A stretch of 64,000 nucleotides of DNA from positions 434,001-498,000 of the forward strand of contig NZ_JNXC01000003.1 of NCBI RefSeq assembly GCF_000716595.1, written 5' to 3'. A program made the position numbers and the translations under genes. The notes beneath the pieces were generated by a model. The model ran no database searches, had not been told where the DNA came from, and saw only the letters and a program-made list of their open reading frames with translations. This DNA comes from Saccharothrix sp. NRRL B-16314 (lineage in GTDB: Bacteria; Actinomycetota; Actinomycetes; Mycobacteriales; Pseudonocardiaceae). Shown piece by piece: positions 1-7,013 of this stretch (its first letter is position 1; each line of letters begins with the position of its first letter).

Positions 1-1
1 C

Positions 2-85
2 GAACGTAGGACTCACGCCAACCCGCGTGAGTCCTACGTTCCGGACCCGTGAGTCCTACATTCGGAACCCCCGAGTTCAACGCTC
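2..85. repeat. 22-bp-period repeat array, locus A
   Basis: An inverted copy of the unit at 2-17 faces a forward copy (GTGAGTCCTACGTTC at 27-41), giving a 17-bp stem at 2-18/25-41 with a 6-base loop. Forward cores then begin at 29, 51 and 73, exactly 22 bp apart. The last is the variant GAGTTCAACGCTC. The array probably continues left of the window. It ends about 30 bp before the -10 of the TetR gene. The same element occurs at three other loci in this window. Confidence 0.85.
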
Positions 86-125
86 CGGTCGTGGCGGGTT
101 TGGCTGTCTGCGTATGGTTGGTCAC

Positions 126-716
126 ATGTCGTCACCGGGTGAGGCAACCATCACCGTCGGTCGTCCTCGGGAGCGCGCCGATGCCGCCCGCAACCGGGCC
201 CGCGTGCTCGCCGCTGCGGAGGAGGTGTTCGAGGCCGCGGGTGGGGCCGTCGGCGTGACGATGGAGGACATCGCCAGGGCCGCCGGCGTGGGTCGGGCCA
301 CGCTCTACCGGCGCTACCCGGACACGACCTCGATCGCGCAGGCGCTGCTGGACGAGCACGAGCGCGAGATCCAGGACCGCATCCTCAGCGGGCCGCCGCC
401 GCTGGGCCCGGGAGCACCGCCGGACGAGCGGCTGGCCGCGTTCTACCGGGCCATGGTCGGCCTGCTGGAACGGCACCTGCACCTGGTCCTCGGCGCGGAG
501 ACGGGCCGGGCGCGGTTCCGGGCCGGCGCCTACGGCTTCTGGCGGCGGCACGTGGCCGCGCTGGTCGACGGCGCCCCGACAGCCGTCGTCGACGCCCTGA
601 TGGCGCCGCTCGCCCCCGAGGTCTACCAGTACCAAAGACAGGTGCGCGGCCTCGGACCGGACGAGGTGGTCGCGGGCCTCGACTGGCTCACGAGACGTGT
701 TCTCGCAGGTAACTAG
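126..716 (+). CDS. TetR/AcrR family transcriptional regulator
   Basis: A 196-residue one-component DNA-binding regulator. The N-terminal helix-turn-helix is clear (around residues 25-55, with VTMEDIARAAGVGRATLYRRYP). The C-terminal ligand-binding half is not recognisable to a ligand class. An upstream in-frame extension exists but is encoded by the repeat array, so it is rejected. ATG at 126 is chosen because a -10-like TATGGT (113-118) lies 7 bases before it, which fits a leaderless transcript; ATG at 114 is the alternative. Its 3' end overlaps the convergent kptA gene by 29 bp. The ligand and target are unknown, and no obvious divergent partner is visible because the left side lies outside the window. 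Confidence 0.85.
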   Translation: MSSPGEATITVGRPRERADAARNRARVLAAAEEVFEAAGGAVGVTMEDIARAAGVGRATLYRRYPDTTSIAQALLDEHEREIQDRILSGPPPLGPGAPPDERLAAFYRAMVGLLERHLHLVLGAETGRARFRAGAYGFWRRHVAALVDGAPTAVVDALMAPLAPEVYQYQRQVRGLGPDEVVAGLDWLTRRVLAGN

Positions 717-1203
717 CCGGCACGGCGGCAGTCAGCCACACGCCGTTCGCGCTCACCCGGAACACGTGGCCGTCCGCCGACATGGCCGCGGCGTCGACCA
801 CCAGCACCACCGGCTTCCCCCGGCGCGACCCGACCCGCACCGCCGTCTCGACGGTCGGGGACAGGTGCACGTCGTGCCGCGCCATCGGCCGCAGCCCGTC
901 GCGGAAGATGTCGGGCAGGTACCGGCCGATCGTCCCGTGGTACAGCTCGGCGGGCGGCTCGGCCACCGGCAGGTCCAACGACACCGCCACGGTGTGCCCC
1001 TGACTGGCCCGGATGCGCTCGTCCTCGATCGCGAACCGCTGCTTGTCGTTGCCCTCCACCACCTCCAGCACCTGCTCCCTGGTCACGCCCAGGGCGCGCA
1101 CGAAGTCGTCCAGGTCGACCCAGCCGGCCGCGTCGAGCGTCAGCCCGACCCTCTCCGGCGCGTGGCGCAGGGCCTTGGACATCCGCTTCGACAAGTGGAC
1201 CAT
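688..1203 (-). CDS. kptA: RNA 2'-phosphotransferase (Tpt1/KptA family)
   Basis: A 171-residue protein with the Tpt1/KptA layout: an N-terminal winged-helix part (LSKRMSKALRHAPE near residue 4, LTLDAAGWVDLDD) and a C-terminal ADP-ribosyltransferase-like part with YHGTIGRYLPDIFRDGL and RHDVHLSPTVETAVRVGSR. The family moves an internal RNA 2'-phosphate to NAD+, releasing nicotinamide and ADP-ribose 1'',2''-cyclic phosphate. The bacterial substrate is uncertain, since bacteria lack the yeast tRNA splicing pathway. ATG at 1203 is chosen because GAGAAG precedes it; a longer frame to 1293 would run into the SoxR gene. It is transcribed in the same direction as soxR, 49 bp downstream of its stop, so co-transcription is possible. 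Confidence 0.9.
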   Translation of the reverse strand: MVHLSKRMSKALRHAPERVGLTLDAAGWVDLDDFVRALGVTREQVLEVVEGNDKQRFAIEDERIRASQGHTVAVSLDLPVAEPPAELYHGTIGRYLPDIFRDGLRPMARHDVHLSPTVETAVRVGSRRGKPVVLVVDAAAMSADGHVFRVSANGVWLTAAVPASYLREHVS

Positions 1204-1252
1204 CTGCTTCTCTTGCACGACTCCCAGTGCAGCACGGCCGCACAACCAAATA

Positions 1253-1714
1253 TCAGGTGCCGCCCTCCACGGCGGGCTTGAGCTTCGGCGCACCGGGACC
1301 GTCCACGGCCTGCTCGTCGTCGAGGTTGTGCAGCGAGCAGCTCCGCAGCGACAGGCAGCCGCACCCGATGCACGACGTCAGCCGGTCGCGCAGCCGCCGC
1401 AGCGCGTCGATCCGCGCGTCCAGCTCGACCTGCCAGTTGGCGGACAGCCTGCTCCAGTCGGACTTGGTCGGCGTGCGGTTGTCCGGCAGCGTCGCCAGCG
1501 CGTCGTGCACGTCCTCCAGCGACAACCCCACCCGCTGCGCCGTGCGGATGAACGCCAACCGCCGCAGCACGTGCCGCGGGTAGCGGCGCTGGTTGCCCGT
1601 GGTCCGCTCGGACGCGATCAGCCCCCGCTCCTCGTAGAACCTGAGCGCGGTGTGCGGCACGCCGCTGCGTTCGGCCACCTGACCGATGGTCAACATCTCC
1701 GGCAACTTGCTCAC
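1253..1714 (-). CDS. soxR: SoxR-type MerR family redox-sensing regulator
   Basis: A 153-residue MerR protein. The N-terminal winged HTH (MLTIGQVAERSGVPHTALRF, residues 7-26) is followed by a dimerisation helix and the [2Fe-2S] signature C-X2-C-X-C-X5-C at Cys115, Cys118, Cys120 and Cys126, the same spacing as E. coli SoxR. In actinomycetes SoxR usually responds to redox-active metabolites rather than directing a SoxS regulon. It starts at GTG 1714, with a -10-like TAGGAT (1726-1721) 6 bases upstream and TTCGAC 19 bp further, so a leaderless mRNA with the long MerR-type spacer is likely. It is divergent from the transketolase pair, and the shared 54-bp gap holds a palindrome. Confidence 0.93.
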   Translation of the reverse strand: MSKLPEMLTIGQVAERSGVPHTALRFYEERGLIASERTTGNQRRYPRHVLRRLAFIRTAQRVGLSLEDVHDALATLPDNRTPTKSDWSRLSANWQVELDARIDALRRLRDRLTSCIGCGCLSLRSCSLHNLDDEQAVDGPGAPKLKPAVEGGT

Positions 1715-1733
1715 GTGCCCATCCTATGGGTTG

Positions 1734-1753
1734 ACCTCGACCTAAGTCGAAGT
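1734..1753. promoter_or_regulatory. SoxR-box-like operator between soxR and the split transketolase
   Basis: The imperfect palindrome ACCTCGAC-CTAA-GTCGAAGT has arms matching at 7 of 8 positions. It resembles the E. coli soxbox layout of two arms around a 4-bp AT-rich centre. On the plus strand TTGACC (1731-1736) and a weak TTTGGT (1756-1761) are 19 bp apart, the MerR-type spacing, with the palindrome near the middle of the spacer. The transketolase ATG falls 7 bases after that hexamer. On the minus strand the palindrome covers the -35 of soxR, so autoregulation is also expected. Binding is inferred. Confidence 0.65.
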
Positions 1754-1767
1754 TGTTTGGTGGACCC

Positions 1768-2457
1768 ATGGCAGTCAAGAGCGAGTCGGGCTTCGCGGGC
1801 CTACCGGCGTTGTTCCGGCGGATGTCAGGCGACGAGAAGCACGAGTGGGCGGCGGAGTCCACGCTGGACGTGCTGTGGGTGCTCTACGACAGGGTGCTGG
1901 ACGTGTCGCCGGACCGGGTGGACGACCCGGACCGGGACCGGTTCCTGCTGTCCAAGGGGCACGGCCCGATGGCGTACTACGCCGTGCTGGCCGCGAAGGG
2001 CTACCTCGAACCGTCCACACTGGACACCTGGACGACGTGGGACTCGCCGCTGGGTCAGCACCCGGACCGGGTCCTGGTCAACGGCGTGGAGATCAGCAGC
2101 GGGTCGCTGGGCCACGGTCTGCCGATCGCTGTCGGCACCGCCCTCGGGCTGCGCCTCCAGAGCCGGGCCGCGCGGACGTTCGTGCTGGTGGGGGACGCGG
2201 AGCTGGACGAGGGCAGCAACCACGAGGCGATCGCGCTGGCCGGCCGGCTCGGGCTGGACCGGCTCGTCGCGGTGGTGGTGGACAACGAGTCCGGCACGCA
2301 CGGCTGGCCCGGCGGGGTGGCGAAGCGGTTCGAGGTCGAGGGCTGGCAGACGTCCACAGTGGACGGAAGGGACCACGGCGCGCTGCACCCGGCCCTCACG
2401 CAGGACCACGTGGGTCCGCTGGCGGTCGTGGCGAAGATCCGGAAGGGGGAGCGGTGA
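1768..2457 (+). CDS. Transketolase, N-terminal (ThDP-binding) subunit
   Basis: 229 residues, equivalent to the N-terminal third of transketolase. SKGHGP and the ThDP/Mg site GDAELDEGSNHEA followed by VVVDNES are readable. Transketolase transfers two-carbon ketol units between sugar phosphates in the non-oxidative pentose phosphate pathway; split forms work as a heteromer with a separate C-terminal chain. That chain is the next gene, whose ATG overlaps this stop by one base. The start ATG 1768 follows the SoxR-controlled promoter with almost no leader. The exact substrate of this split pair cannot be fixed from sequence, because split transketolase-like pairs also serve secondary metabolism. 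Confidence 0.9.
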   Translation: MAVKSESGFAGLPALFRRMSGDEKHEWAAESTLDVLWVLYDRVLDVSPDRVDDPDRDRFLLSKGHGPMAYYAVLAAKGYLEPSTLDTWTTWDSPLGQHPDRVLVNGVEISSGSLGHGLPIAVGTALGLRLQSRAARTFVLVGDAELDEGSNHEAIALAGRLGLDRLVAVVVDNESGTHGWPGGVAKRFEVEGWQTSTVDGRDHGALHPALTQDHVGPLAVVAKIRKGER

Positions 2458-3353
2458 TGTCGATGCGACAGGTGTTCGTGGACACCGTGGAGGACGTGAT
2501 GCGGCACGACCCGCGGGTGGCGGTGGTGCTCGCGGAGATCTCGCGGGACGCGTTCACACCGCACGATCGGGTGATCAACGTCGGCATCCGCGAGCAGGCC
2601 CTGGTGGGCGTCGGCAGCGGCCTCGCGCTGAGCGGGCTGCGACCGGTGGTGCACACCTACGCGCCGTTCCTGGTCGAACGCCCCTTCGAGCAGATCAAGC
2701 TGGACTTCGGCCACCAGGACGTCGGCGGCGTGCTCGTCAGCATCGGCGGCTCCTACGACGACCCGGCGTGGGGGCGCACCCACCAGGCCCCCGGCGACGT
2801 GGCGCTGTTCGACACCCTGCCCGGCTGGACGGTGCGGGTGCCCGGCCACCCGGCCGAGGTCGGGCCGATCGTCCGGGACGCGCTGGCACGTGACGACCGG
2901 ATCTACATCCGCCTGTCCCTGCGGGAGAACGCGTCGCCGCACCCGGTGGTCGAGGGGTTCACCGAGGTGCGGCGCGGCCGGCAGGGCGTGGTGGTGGCCG
3001 TGGGACCGATGCTGGACACGGTGTTGCAGGCCACCCGGGACGTGGACGTGACCGTCCTCTACGCGACCACCGTCCGGCCGTTCGACGCGGCCGGCCTCCA
3101 GGCGGCGGTGGGCCGGGCCGCTCAAGCCGACGTGCTGCTGGTCGAGCCCTACCTGGAGGGCACGTCCGCGCACCTGGCGGCGGAGGCGCTGGCCGACGTG
3201 CCGCACCGGCTGCGTTCCCTCGGCGTGCGGCGTGACGCCGAACTCCGCGCCTACGGCACCGCCGAGGACCACGATTCGGCGCACGACCTCGACGTGCTCG
3301 GCATCGCCGCGGCCGTGCGTCGGATGTTCGGTCACCCGGCGGCTGCGGCATGA
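2457..3353 (+). CDS. Transketolase, C-terminal subunit
   Basis: 298 residues covering the pyrimidine-binding and C-terminal transketolase domains. INVGIREQALVGVGSGLALSG carries the conserved Glu that activates the ThDP aminopyrimidine, and a C-terminal Rossmann-like domain follows (VVVAVGPMLDTVLQA, VEPYLEG). It completes the enzyme begun by the preceding gene; TGATG fuses the two frames, indicating translational coupling and a fixed subunit ratio. A second in-frame ATG lies at 2463. The pair is divergent from soxR and probably activated by it, which would link sugar-phosphate flux and NADPH supply to redox stress. Confidence 0.9.
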   Translation: MSMRQVFVDTVEDVMRHDPRVAVVLAEISRDAFTPHDRVINVGIREQALVGVGSGLALSGLRPVVHTYAPFLVERPFEQIKLDFGHQDVGGVLVSIGGSYDDPAWGRTHQAPGDVALFDTLPGWTVRVPGHPAEVGPIVRDALARDDRIYIRLSLRENASPHPVVEGFTEVRRGRQGVVVAVGPMLDTVLQATRDVDVTVLYATTVRPFDAAGLQAAVGRAAQADVLLVEPYLEGTSAHLAAEALADVPHRLRSLGVRRDAELRAYGTAEDHDSAHDLDVLGIAAAVRRMFGHPAAAA

Positions 3354-3362
3354 TCTCCGCCT

Positions 3363-3839
3363 GTGAGCGTGCCGAGAACCCTGATCTGGACACCCGCGCC
3401 GACGGCGGAGCTGCAGCTGAACCTGCACCGCGCGGAGGCGGGCCCGGCCGCCCTCGTCCCGGTGGCGTCCGGGACCGTGCTCCTGCCGCGCAGGAACATC
3501 GGGTTCGCCGACGCCGCGCGGCTCGCCGACCAGGTCCGGGACACGGGCGCGGCGGCGTTAGTGCTGCGCTGGATGCCGGGCGCCGAGGTGTGGACCGACG
3601 GTGAGCGGGCGGGCTCCACCGGCTCGGCCCGGCGGCTGGTCGGCCTGCTGCGCTGGTGGCGGCTGGACGCCCGCCCCCGCGCCGTCGACCTGCCCGCGGA
3701 CGTCGCCGAGGTCCGGGCCCTGGTGGACGAGGGCCGCGCCGACACGTGGGTCACCGCGCTGCCGGACCGGGCCGGTCTGCCCATCAACACGGTCCTGCCG
3801 GTGGTCCCGGTGACCCAGGGCGGTTCACCGTTGGCCTAA
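3363..3839 (+). CDS. Hypothetical protein upstream of hisH
   Basis: 158 residues with no domain I can name. The sequence is soluble-looking, rich in Ala, Arg and Val, with a tryptophan-rich LLRWWRLDARP stretch near the middle and no signal peptide or membrane segment. It starts at GTG 3363, 9 bp after the transketolase stop; CATGAT at 3349-3354 lies 8 bases before the start and could be a leaderless -10. It ends 9 bp before hisH. Position suggests co-expression with the his genes, but no function is claimed. Confidence 0.65.
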   Translation: MSVPRTLIWTPAPTAELQLNLHRAEAGPAALVPVASGTVLLPRRNIGFADAARLADQVRDTGAAALVLRWMPGAEVWTDGERAGSTGSARRLVGLLRWWRLDARPRAVDLPADVAEVRALVDEGRADTWVTALPDRAGLPINTVLPVVPVTQGGSPLA

Positions 3840-3842
3840 CCT
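3837..3842 (+). promoter_or_regulatory. Putative -10 of hisH (leaderless)
   Basis: TAACCT ends 6 bases before the GTG start of hisH, so transcription would begin at the start codon. No convincing -35 is visible. Confidence 0.45.
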
Positions 3843-3848
3843 GGTGAC

Positions 3849-4487
3849 GTGCCACGAGTCGTTGTGCTGGACTACGGATTCGGCAACATCCGCTCCGCCG
3901 AGCGCGCGCTCCAGCGCGTCGGCGCCGACGTGGAGGTGACCGCCGACCATCGGGCCGCGCTCGACGCGGACGGCCTGGTGGTGCCCGGTGTCGGCGCGTT
4001 CGCCGCGTGCATGGCCGGCCTGGACGCCATCAAGGGCGGCAGGCTCATCGGCCAGCGCCTCGCCGGCGGACGTCCGGTGCTCGGCATCTGCGTCGGCATG
4101 CAGATCCTGTTCGAGCGCGGCATCGAGCACGGCGTGCGCACCGAGGGCTGCGGCGAGTGGCCCGGCACGGTGGAGCGGCTGGAAGCGCCCGTCGTGCCGC
4201 ACATGGGCTGGAACACGGTCCGCGCGCCCGAGGGCACCAAGCTGTTCGCGGGCCTCGACGCGGACACCCGCTACTACTTCGTGCACTCCTACGGCGTGCG
4301 CAAGTGGGAGCTGGACTCCTCGTCCGGCACGATCAAGGCGCCGCTGGTGACGTGGGCCGAGCACGGCGGCGACGAGTTCGTCGCGGCGGTGGAGAACGGG
4401 CCGCTGTGGGCGACCCAGTTCCACCCCGAGAAGTCCGGTGACGCGGGCGCGCAGCTGCTGGAGAACTGGCTGAAGAGCTTCGCCTAG
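3849..4487 (+). CDS. hisH: Imidazole glycerol phosphate synthase, glutaminase subunit HisH
   Basis: 212 residues, the usual HisH length. A class I glutamine amidotransferase with nucleophile Cys81 in GICVGMQ and the His192/Glu194 pair in FHPEKS. It hydrolyses glutamine and feeds ammonia to HisF for ring closure, the fifth step of histidine synthesis. Its partner hisF lies about 2.5 kb downstream, separated by unrelated genes. GTG start. It is followed after 19 bp by priA. Confidence 0.97.
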   Translation: MPRVVVLDYGFGNIRSAERALQRVGADVEVTADHRAALDADGLVVPGVGAFAACMAGLDAIKGGRLIGQRLAGGRPVLGICVGMQILFERGIEHGVRTEGCGEWPGTVERLEAPVVPHMGWNTVRAPEGTKLFAGLDADTRYYFVHSYGVRKWELDSSSGTIKAPLVTWAEHGGDEFVAAVENGPLWATQFHPEKSGDAGAQLLENWLKSFA

Positions 4488-4494
4488 CTTCAAC

Positions 4495-4500
4495 TAGGCT
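4495..4500 (+). promoter_or_regulatory. Putative -10 of priA (leaderless)
   Basis: TAGGCT lies 6 bases before the GTG of priA, in the 19-bp gap after hisH. The same hexamer at the same distance precedes hisF (7001-7006). Confidence 0.5.
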
Positions 4501-4506
4501 GAACGC

Positions 4507-5241
4507 GTGACTTTCACGCTGCTCCCGGCTGTTGACGTGGCCGATGGCCTGGCCGTTCGCCTCGTCCAGGGCGAGGCCGGCACCGAGACCAACTACGGCG
4601 ACCCGTTGGACGCCGCCCGCGCGTGGCAGCGCGACGGCGCCGAGTGGGTCCACCTGGTCGACCTCGACGCCGCGTTCGGCCGCGGCAGCAACCGCGAACT
4701 GCTGGCCCGCGTCGTCGGCGAGCTCGACGTCAAGGTCGAGCTGTCCGGCGGCATCCGCGACGACGCCTCGCTGGCCGCCGCGCTGGCCACCGGCTGCGCC
4801 AGGGTGAACCTGGGCACGGCCGCGCTGGAGGACCCGGTGTGGTGCGCGAAGGTCGTCGCCGAGCACGGCGAGAAGATCGCGGTCGGGCTGGACGTGCGGA
4901 TCACCGACCAGGGCCACCGGGTGGCCGCGCGCGGCTGGACCAAGGACGGCGGCGACCTGTGGGAGGTGCTGGAGCGGCTGGACCGCGACGGCTGCGCCCG
5001 CTACGTGGTGACCGACGTCGGCAAGGACGGCACTCTCCAGGGCCCGAACGTGGACCTGCTGCGCGAGGTCTGCGCACGCACCGACGCGCCGGTGATCGCC
5101 TCCGGCGGGGTGTCCAGTGTGGACGACCTGGTCGCGCTGTCGAAGCTGTCCCGCGACGGCGTGGAAGGGGCGATCGTCGGCAAGGCGCTCTACGCGGGAG
5201 CGTTCACGCTCCCGGAGGCACTGGCCGCGGTGCGCGCCTGA
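4507..5241 (+). CDS. priA: Phosphoribosyl isomerase A (HisA/TrpF bifunctional, PriA)
   Basis: A 244-residue (beta/alpha)8 barrel. Catalytic Asp10 (LLPAVD) and Asp174 (VGKDGT) match the two acid/base aspartates of the HisA/PriA family. In actinobacteria PriA catalyses both the HisA step (ProFAR isomerisation) and the TrpF step (PRA isomerisation). The bifunctional call is supported by the complete absence of a separate trpF in the trp cluster downstream, but substrate range is not readable directly. Its 3' end overlaps the convergent Clp_N/HTH gene by 38 bp. Confidence 0.93.
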   Translation: MTFTLLPAVDVADGLAVRLVQGEAGTETNYGDPLDAARAWQRDGAEWVHLVDLDAAFGRGSNRELLARVVGELDVKVELSGGIRDDASLAAALATGCARVNLGTAALEDPVWCAKVVAEHGEKIAVGLDVRITDQGHRVAARGWTKDGGDLWEVLERLDRDGCARYVVTDVGKDGTLQGPNVDLLREVCARTDAPVIASGGVSSVDDLVALSKLSRDGVEGAIVGKALYAGAFTLPEALAAVRA

Positions 5242-5929
5242 TCGCGTCGTCGATCTCCTTGACGATGTAGGCCTCCGCGGCCTCCCTGGTCACCCCCGTG
5301 TCGTCCAGGGCCTTGGCCGCGGTGCCACCGCCCTCGGCGAGCAGGCCGAGCAGCAGGTGCTCGGGACCGACGAAGGTGTGGCCGTGGCGCAGTGACGCCC
5401 GCACGGCCAGTTCCAGCGCCTTCTTGCAGCGCGTGGTGAACGGCTGCGGCTCGGGCCGCTGCCGGACCGTGCCGTCCAGCGCATTGAGCACGGCCAGCCG
5501 CGTGGTGCCCTCCGACGCCTCCAGCCTGGCGATCGTCTTCGCGGCCAGGCCACCCGACTCGTCCAGGAGACCGAGCAGCAGGTGCTCGGTGCCGATGTGC
5601 TCGCTGAACCGGGCGTGGTGCCGGGCCAGCACGACGACCCGGCGCGCGCGGTCGGTGTAGCGGTCGAAGCTCGGCTTCAGGTCCGGGGACTCCTTGGGCA
5701 CGAACCGCTTCTGCGCGGCCTGCTTGGTGACGCCGAGGCTCTCGCCGATGTCGGTCCAGCTCGCGCCCGCGCGCCGCGCCTCGTCCACGAAGTGGCCGAT
5801 GAGGTGGTCGCCCAGCTCGTCGAGCCGGCTGCTCAGCTCCACGGCCGCGGCGAGTCTGCCCAGCACGTCCGGGTGTTCCGACGCGACGGTGACGATGAGG
5901 TCCGTGAGCTGGACCGGCGGGGCTACCAC
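5204..5929 (-). CDS. HTH regulator with double Clp_N repeat
   Basis: 241 residues. An N-terminal HTH ([20 protein letters not shown], about residues 57-76) is followed by two Clp_N-type repeats: one near 88-126 with [13 protein letters not shown], the other near 165-225 with [15 protein letters not shown]. Clp_N repeats normally sit at the front of ClpA/ClpC ATPases and bind adaptors or misfolded substrates, but no AAA domain is present. It is therefore probably a DNA-binding sensor that uses the Clp_N fold to read client proteins or arginine-phosphate-like signals (inference). It starts at GTG 5929. The promoter TTGACC-18-TACAGT ends 6 bases before the start, and both hexamers lie inside 17-bp inverted repeats, implying autoregulation of a leaderless mRNA. 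Confidence 0.85.
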   Translation of the reverse strand: MVAPPVQLTDLIVTVASEHPDVLGRLAAAVELSSRLDELGDHLIGHFVDEARRAGASWTDIGESLGVTKQAAQKRFVPKESPDLKPSFDRYTDRARRVVVLARHHARFSEHIGTEHLLLGLLDESGGLAAKTIARLEASEGTTRLAVLNALDGTVRQRPEPQPFTTRCKKALELAVRASLRHGHTFVGPEHLLLGLLAEGGGTAAKALDDTGVTREAAEAYIVKEIDDAIRRAPRPVPPGA

Positions 5930-5931
5930 CC

Positions 5932-5948
5932 GTCAACTGTAGGTTGAC
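5932..5948. promoter_or_regulatory. Operator 1 (over -10) of the Clp_N/HTH gene
   Basis: The inverted repeat GTCAAC-TGTAG-GTTGAC has perfect 6-bp arms and covers the -10 (TACAGT on the minus strand, 5941-5936), whose predicted transcription start coincides with the GTG at 5929. A second copy with the same arms lies exactly 29 bp away. Confidence 0.75.
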
Positions 5949-5960
5949 GAGTGGGACACG

Positions 5961-5977
5961 GTCAACTTCAGGTTGAC
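5961..5977. promoter_or_regulatory. Operator 2 (over -35) of the Clp_N/HTH gene
   Basis: The inverted repeat GTCAAC-TTCAG-GTTGAC has the same arms as operator 1 and covers the minus-strand -35 TTGACC. It overlaps the last codons of the upstream oxidoreductase gene (ends 5968). Two identical sites over both promoter elements are typical of a repressor acting on its own gene. Confidence 0.75.
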
Positions 5978-6336
5978 GGCGTGATCTCGATGCCGATGCT
6001 GCCCTCGCGGCCCCGGCGGAGGCGGCTGCCGAGGAGCGTGAGCCTGCCCATCAGGCCGTACTTCTTCGCGATGAGGGACCGGACCCGGTCGCTCCCGGCC
6101 TGGTCGAGCAGTCGGGCGGTCGCCGGGACCTGCTCGCCGGTGGGCTTGCCCTTGATGTCGCACGGGCCGATGCGGACGTCTCCGGAGCGGCGGATCCGCT
6201 TGACCTTGCCCGTGTCGACGGCGGACCACGCGCACAGCGTGTCACCTTCGGAGGTCACCCACACGGGTGTCGGCACGGCGGCGCCGTTCTTGCGGTAGGT
6301 GGTCAGCAGGAGGTATTTGCCGGTTCCGAGATCCAT
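5968..6336 (-). CDS. PPOX-class F420-dependent oxidoreductase family protein
   Basis: A 122-residue split-barrel flavin/F420-binding fold: YLLLTTYRKNGAAVPTPVWVTSEGDTLCAWSAVDTGKVKRIRRSGDVRIGP-type pattern (residues about 7-57) with the C-terminal ARLLDQAG region, as in actinobacterial pyridoxamine 5'-phosphate oxidase-like F420 enzymes. The substrate is unknown. ATG 6336 is preferred over a longer frame to 6381 because TAACGT lies 8 bases upstream and the longer form would run into the cspA terminator. The gene ends within operator 2 of the downstream Clp_N/HTH regulator. Confidence 0.8.
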   Translation of the reverse strand: MDLGTGKYLLLTTYRKNGAAVPTPVWVTSEGDTLCAWSAVDTGKVKRIRRSGDVRIGPCDIKGKPTGEQVPATARLLDQAGSDRVRSLIAKKYGLMGRLTLLGSRLRRGREGSIGIEITPST

Positions 6337-6364
6337 ACCGCGAGACGTTAGCCGGAACGCGGAA

Positions 6365-6396
6365 GAGCCCCGCTCCCACAAGTGGGAACGGGGCTC
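6365..6396. terminator. Terminator after the cold-shock gene
   Basis: Stem GAGCCCCGCTCCCAC/GTGGGAACGGGGCTC, 15 bp with one G-T wobble and almost no loop, 17 bp past the cspA stop. There is no T-run. Confidence 0.7.
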
Positions 6397-6413
6397 AGCC
6401 GGTAACGCTCAGG

Positions 6414-6617
6414 TCAGATGACCGTCACGTTGGTGGCCTGGGGGCCCTTGGCACCCTGGCCGACATCGAAGCTCACGCGCTGGTTCTCTTCCAGGCTGCG
6501 GTAGCCGCCGCTCTGGATCTCCGAGTAGTGGACGAACACGTCAGCGCCGCCATCCTCGGGGGAGATGAAGCCGAAGCCCTTCTCCGAGTTGAACCACTTC
6601 ACGGTGCCCTGCGCCAT
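6414..6617 (-). CDS. Cold-shock protein, CspA family
   Basis: A 67-residue single cold-shock domain with both nucleic-acid-binding motifs: KGFGFI (RNP1) and VFVHYSEI (RNP2). It binds single-stranded RNA/DNA and acts as an RNA chaperone; actinomycetes carry several copies, so cold induction is not implied. The ATG is preceded by GAGGAG with a 7-base spacer. The upstream gap to 6838 is unusually A-rich for this genome and probably holds a long 5' leader, as is common for csp genes. Confidence 0.95.
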   Translation of the reverse strand: MAQGTVKWFNSEKGFGFISPEDGGADVFVHYSEIQSGGYRSLEENQRVSFDVGQGAKGPQATNVTVI

Positions 6618-6838
6618 GCTTTACTCCTCATACAGCTACCAACGGGGCGAACGCACCCGCTGCGGCCGGTCCAAACGCTGACCCTGAGGAATCACACGCT
6701 CAAACGCGTTTCGCGAGCGTGGATAAACACGAACACAAAACTTGCGACCTCCACAAGTGAACCACACTTTGGCCGCCGCGTCGCCCCCATCGCACGTGTC
6801 CAACGTCCCACACCCGAAAGTGGGACACCCCCGCCCCC
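6618..6838. other. Upstream region of the cold-shock gene
   Basis: About 220 bp with no convincing gene. It is noticeably AT-richer than its surroundings (around 6700-6760) and is the likely promoter and leader of the leftward csp gene. A 61-codon minus-strand frame across it starts inside the repeat array and has no family resemblance. Confidence 0.4.
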
Positions 6839-6919
6839 GTGAGTCCTACGTCCAGAACGCGTGAGTCCTACGTTCACGACCCGCGAGTCCTACGTTCAGG
6901 ACCCCCGAGTTCAACGCTC
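6839..6919. repeat. 22-bp-period repeat array, locus B
   Basis: Four forward units, cores beginning at 6841, 6863, 6885 and 6907, exactly 22 bp apart. The last is the GAGTTCAACGCTC variant. There is no inverted arm here. It lies between the divergent csp and hisF genes, about 80 bp before the hisF -10. Confidence 0.88.
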
Positions 6920-7000
6920 GGAACGGCGGACCACCCGTCCCTCCCGGCGACCCGCCCCACCTGGTCGGGCACCGCGAGTCGGCCGCTCAGGGCGTCCCCG

Positions 7001-7006
7001 TAGGCT
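7001..7006 (+). promoter_or_regulatory. Putative -10 of hisF (leaderless)
   Basis: TAGGCT ends 7 bases before the ATG of hisF, the same hexamer and nearly the same distance as at priA. No clear -35. Confidence 0.5.
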
Positions 7007-7013
7007 TTTACCC

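Noticed and set aside
1013..2893. Very long plus-strand frame over soxR and transketolase
   Set aside because: High-GC shadow; the true genes have clear family motifs in other frames.
6861..7013. N-terminal extension of HisF through the repeat array
   Set aside because: It is translation of the 22-bp repeats; hisF homology begins at ATG 7014, which has a well-placed -10.
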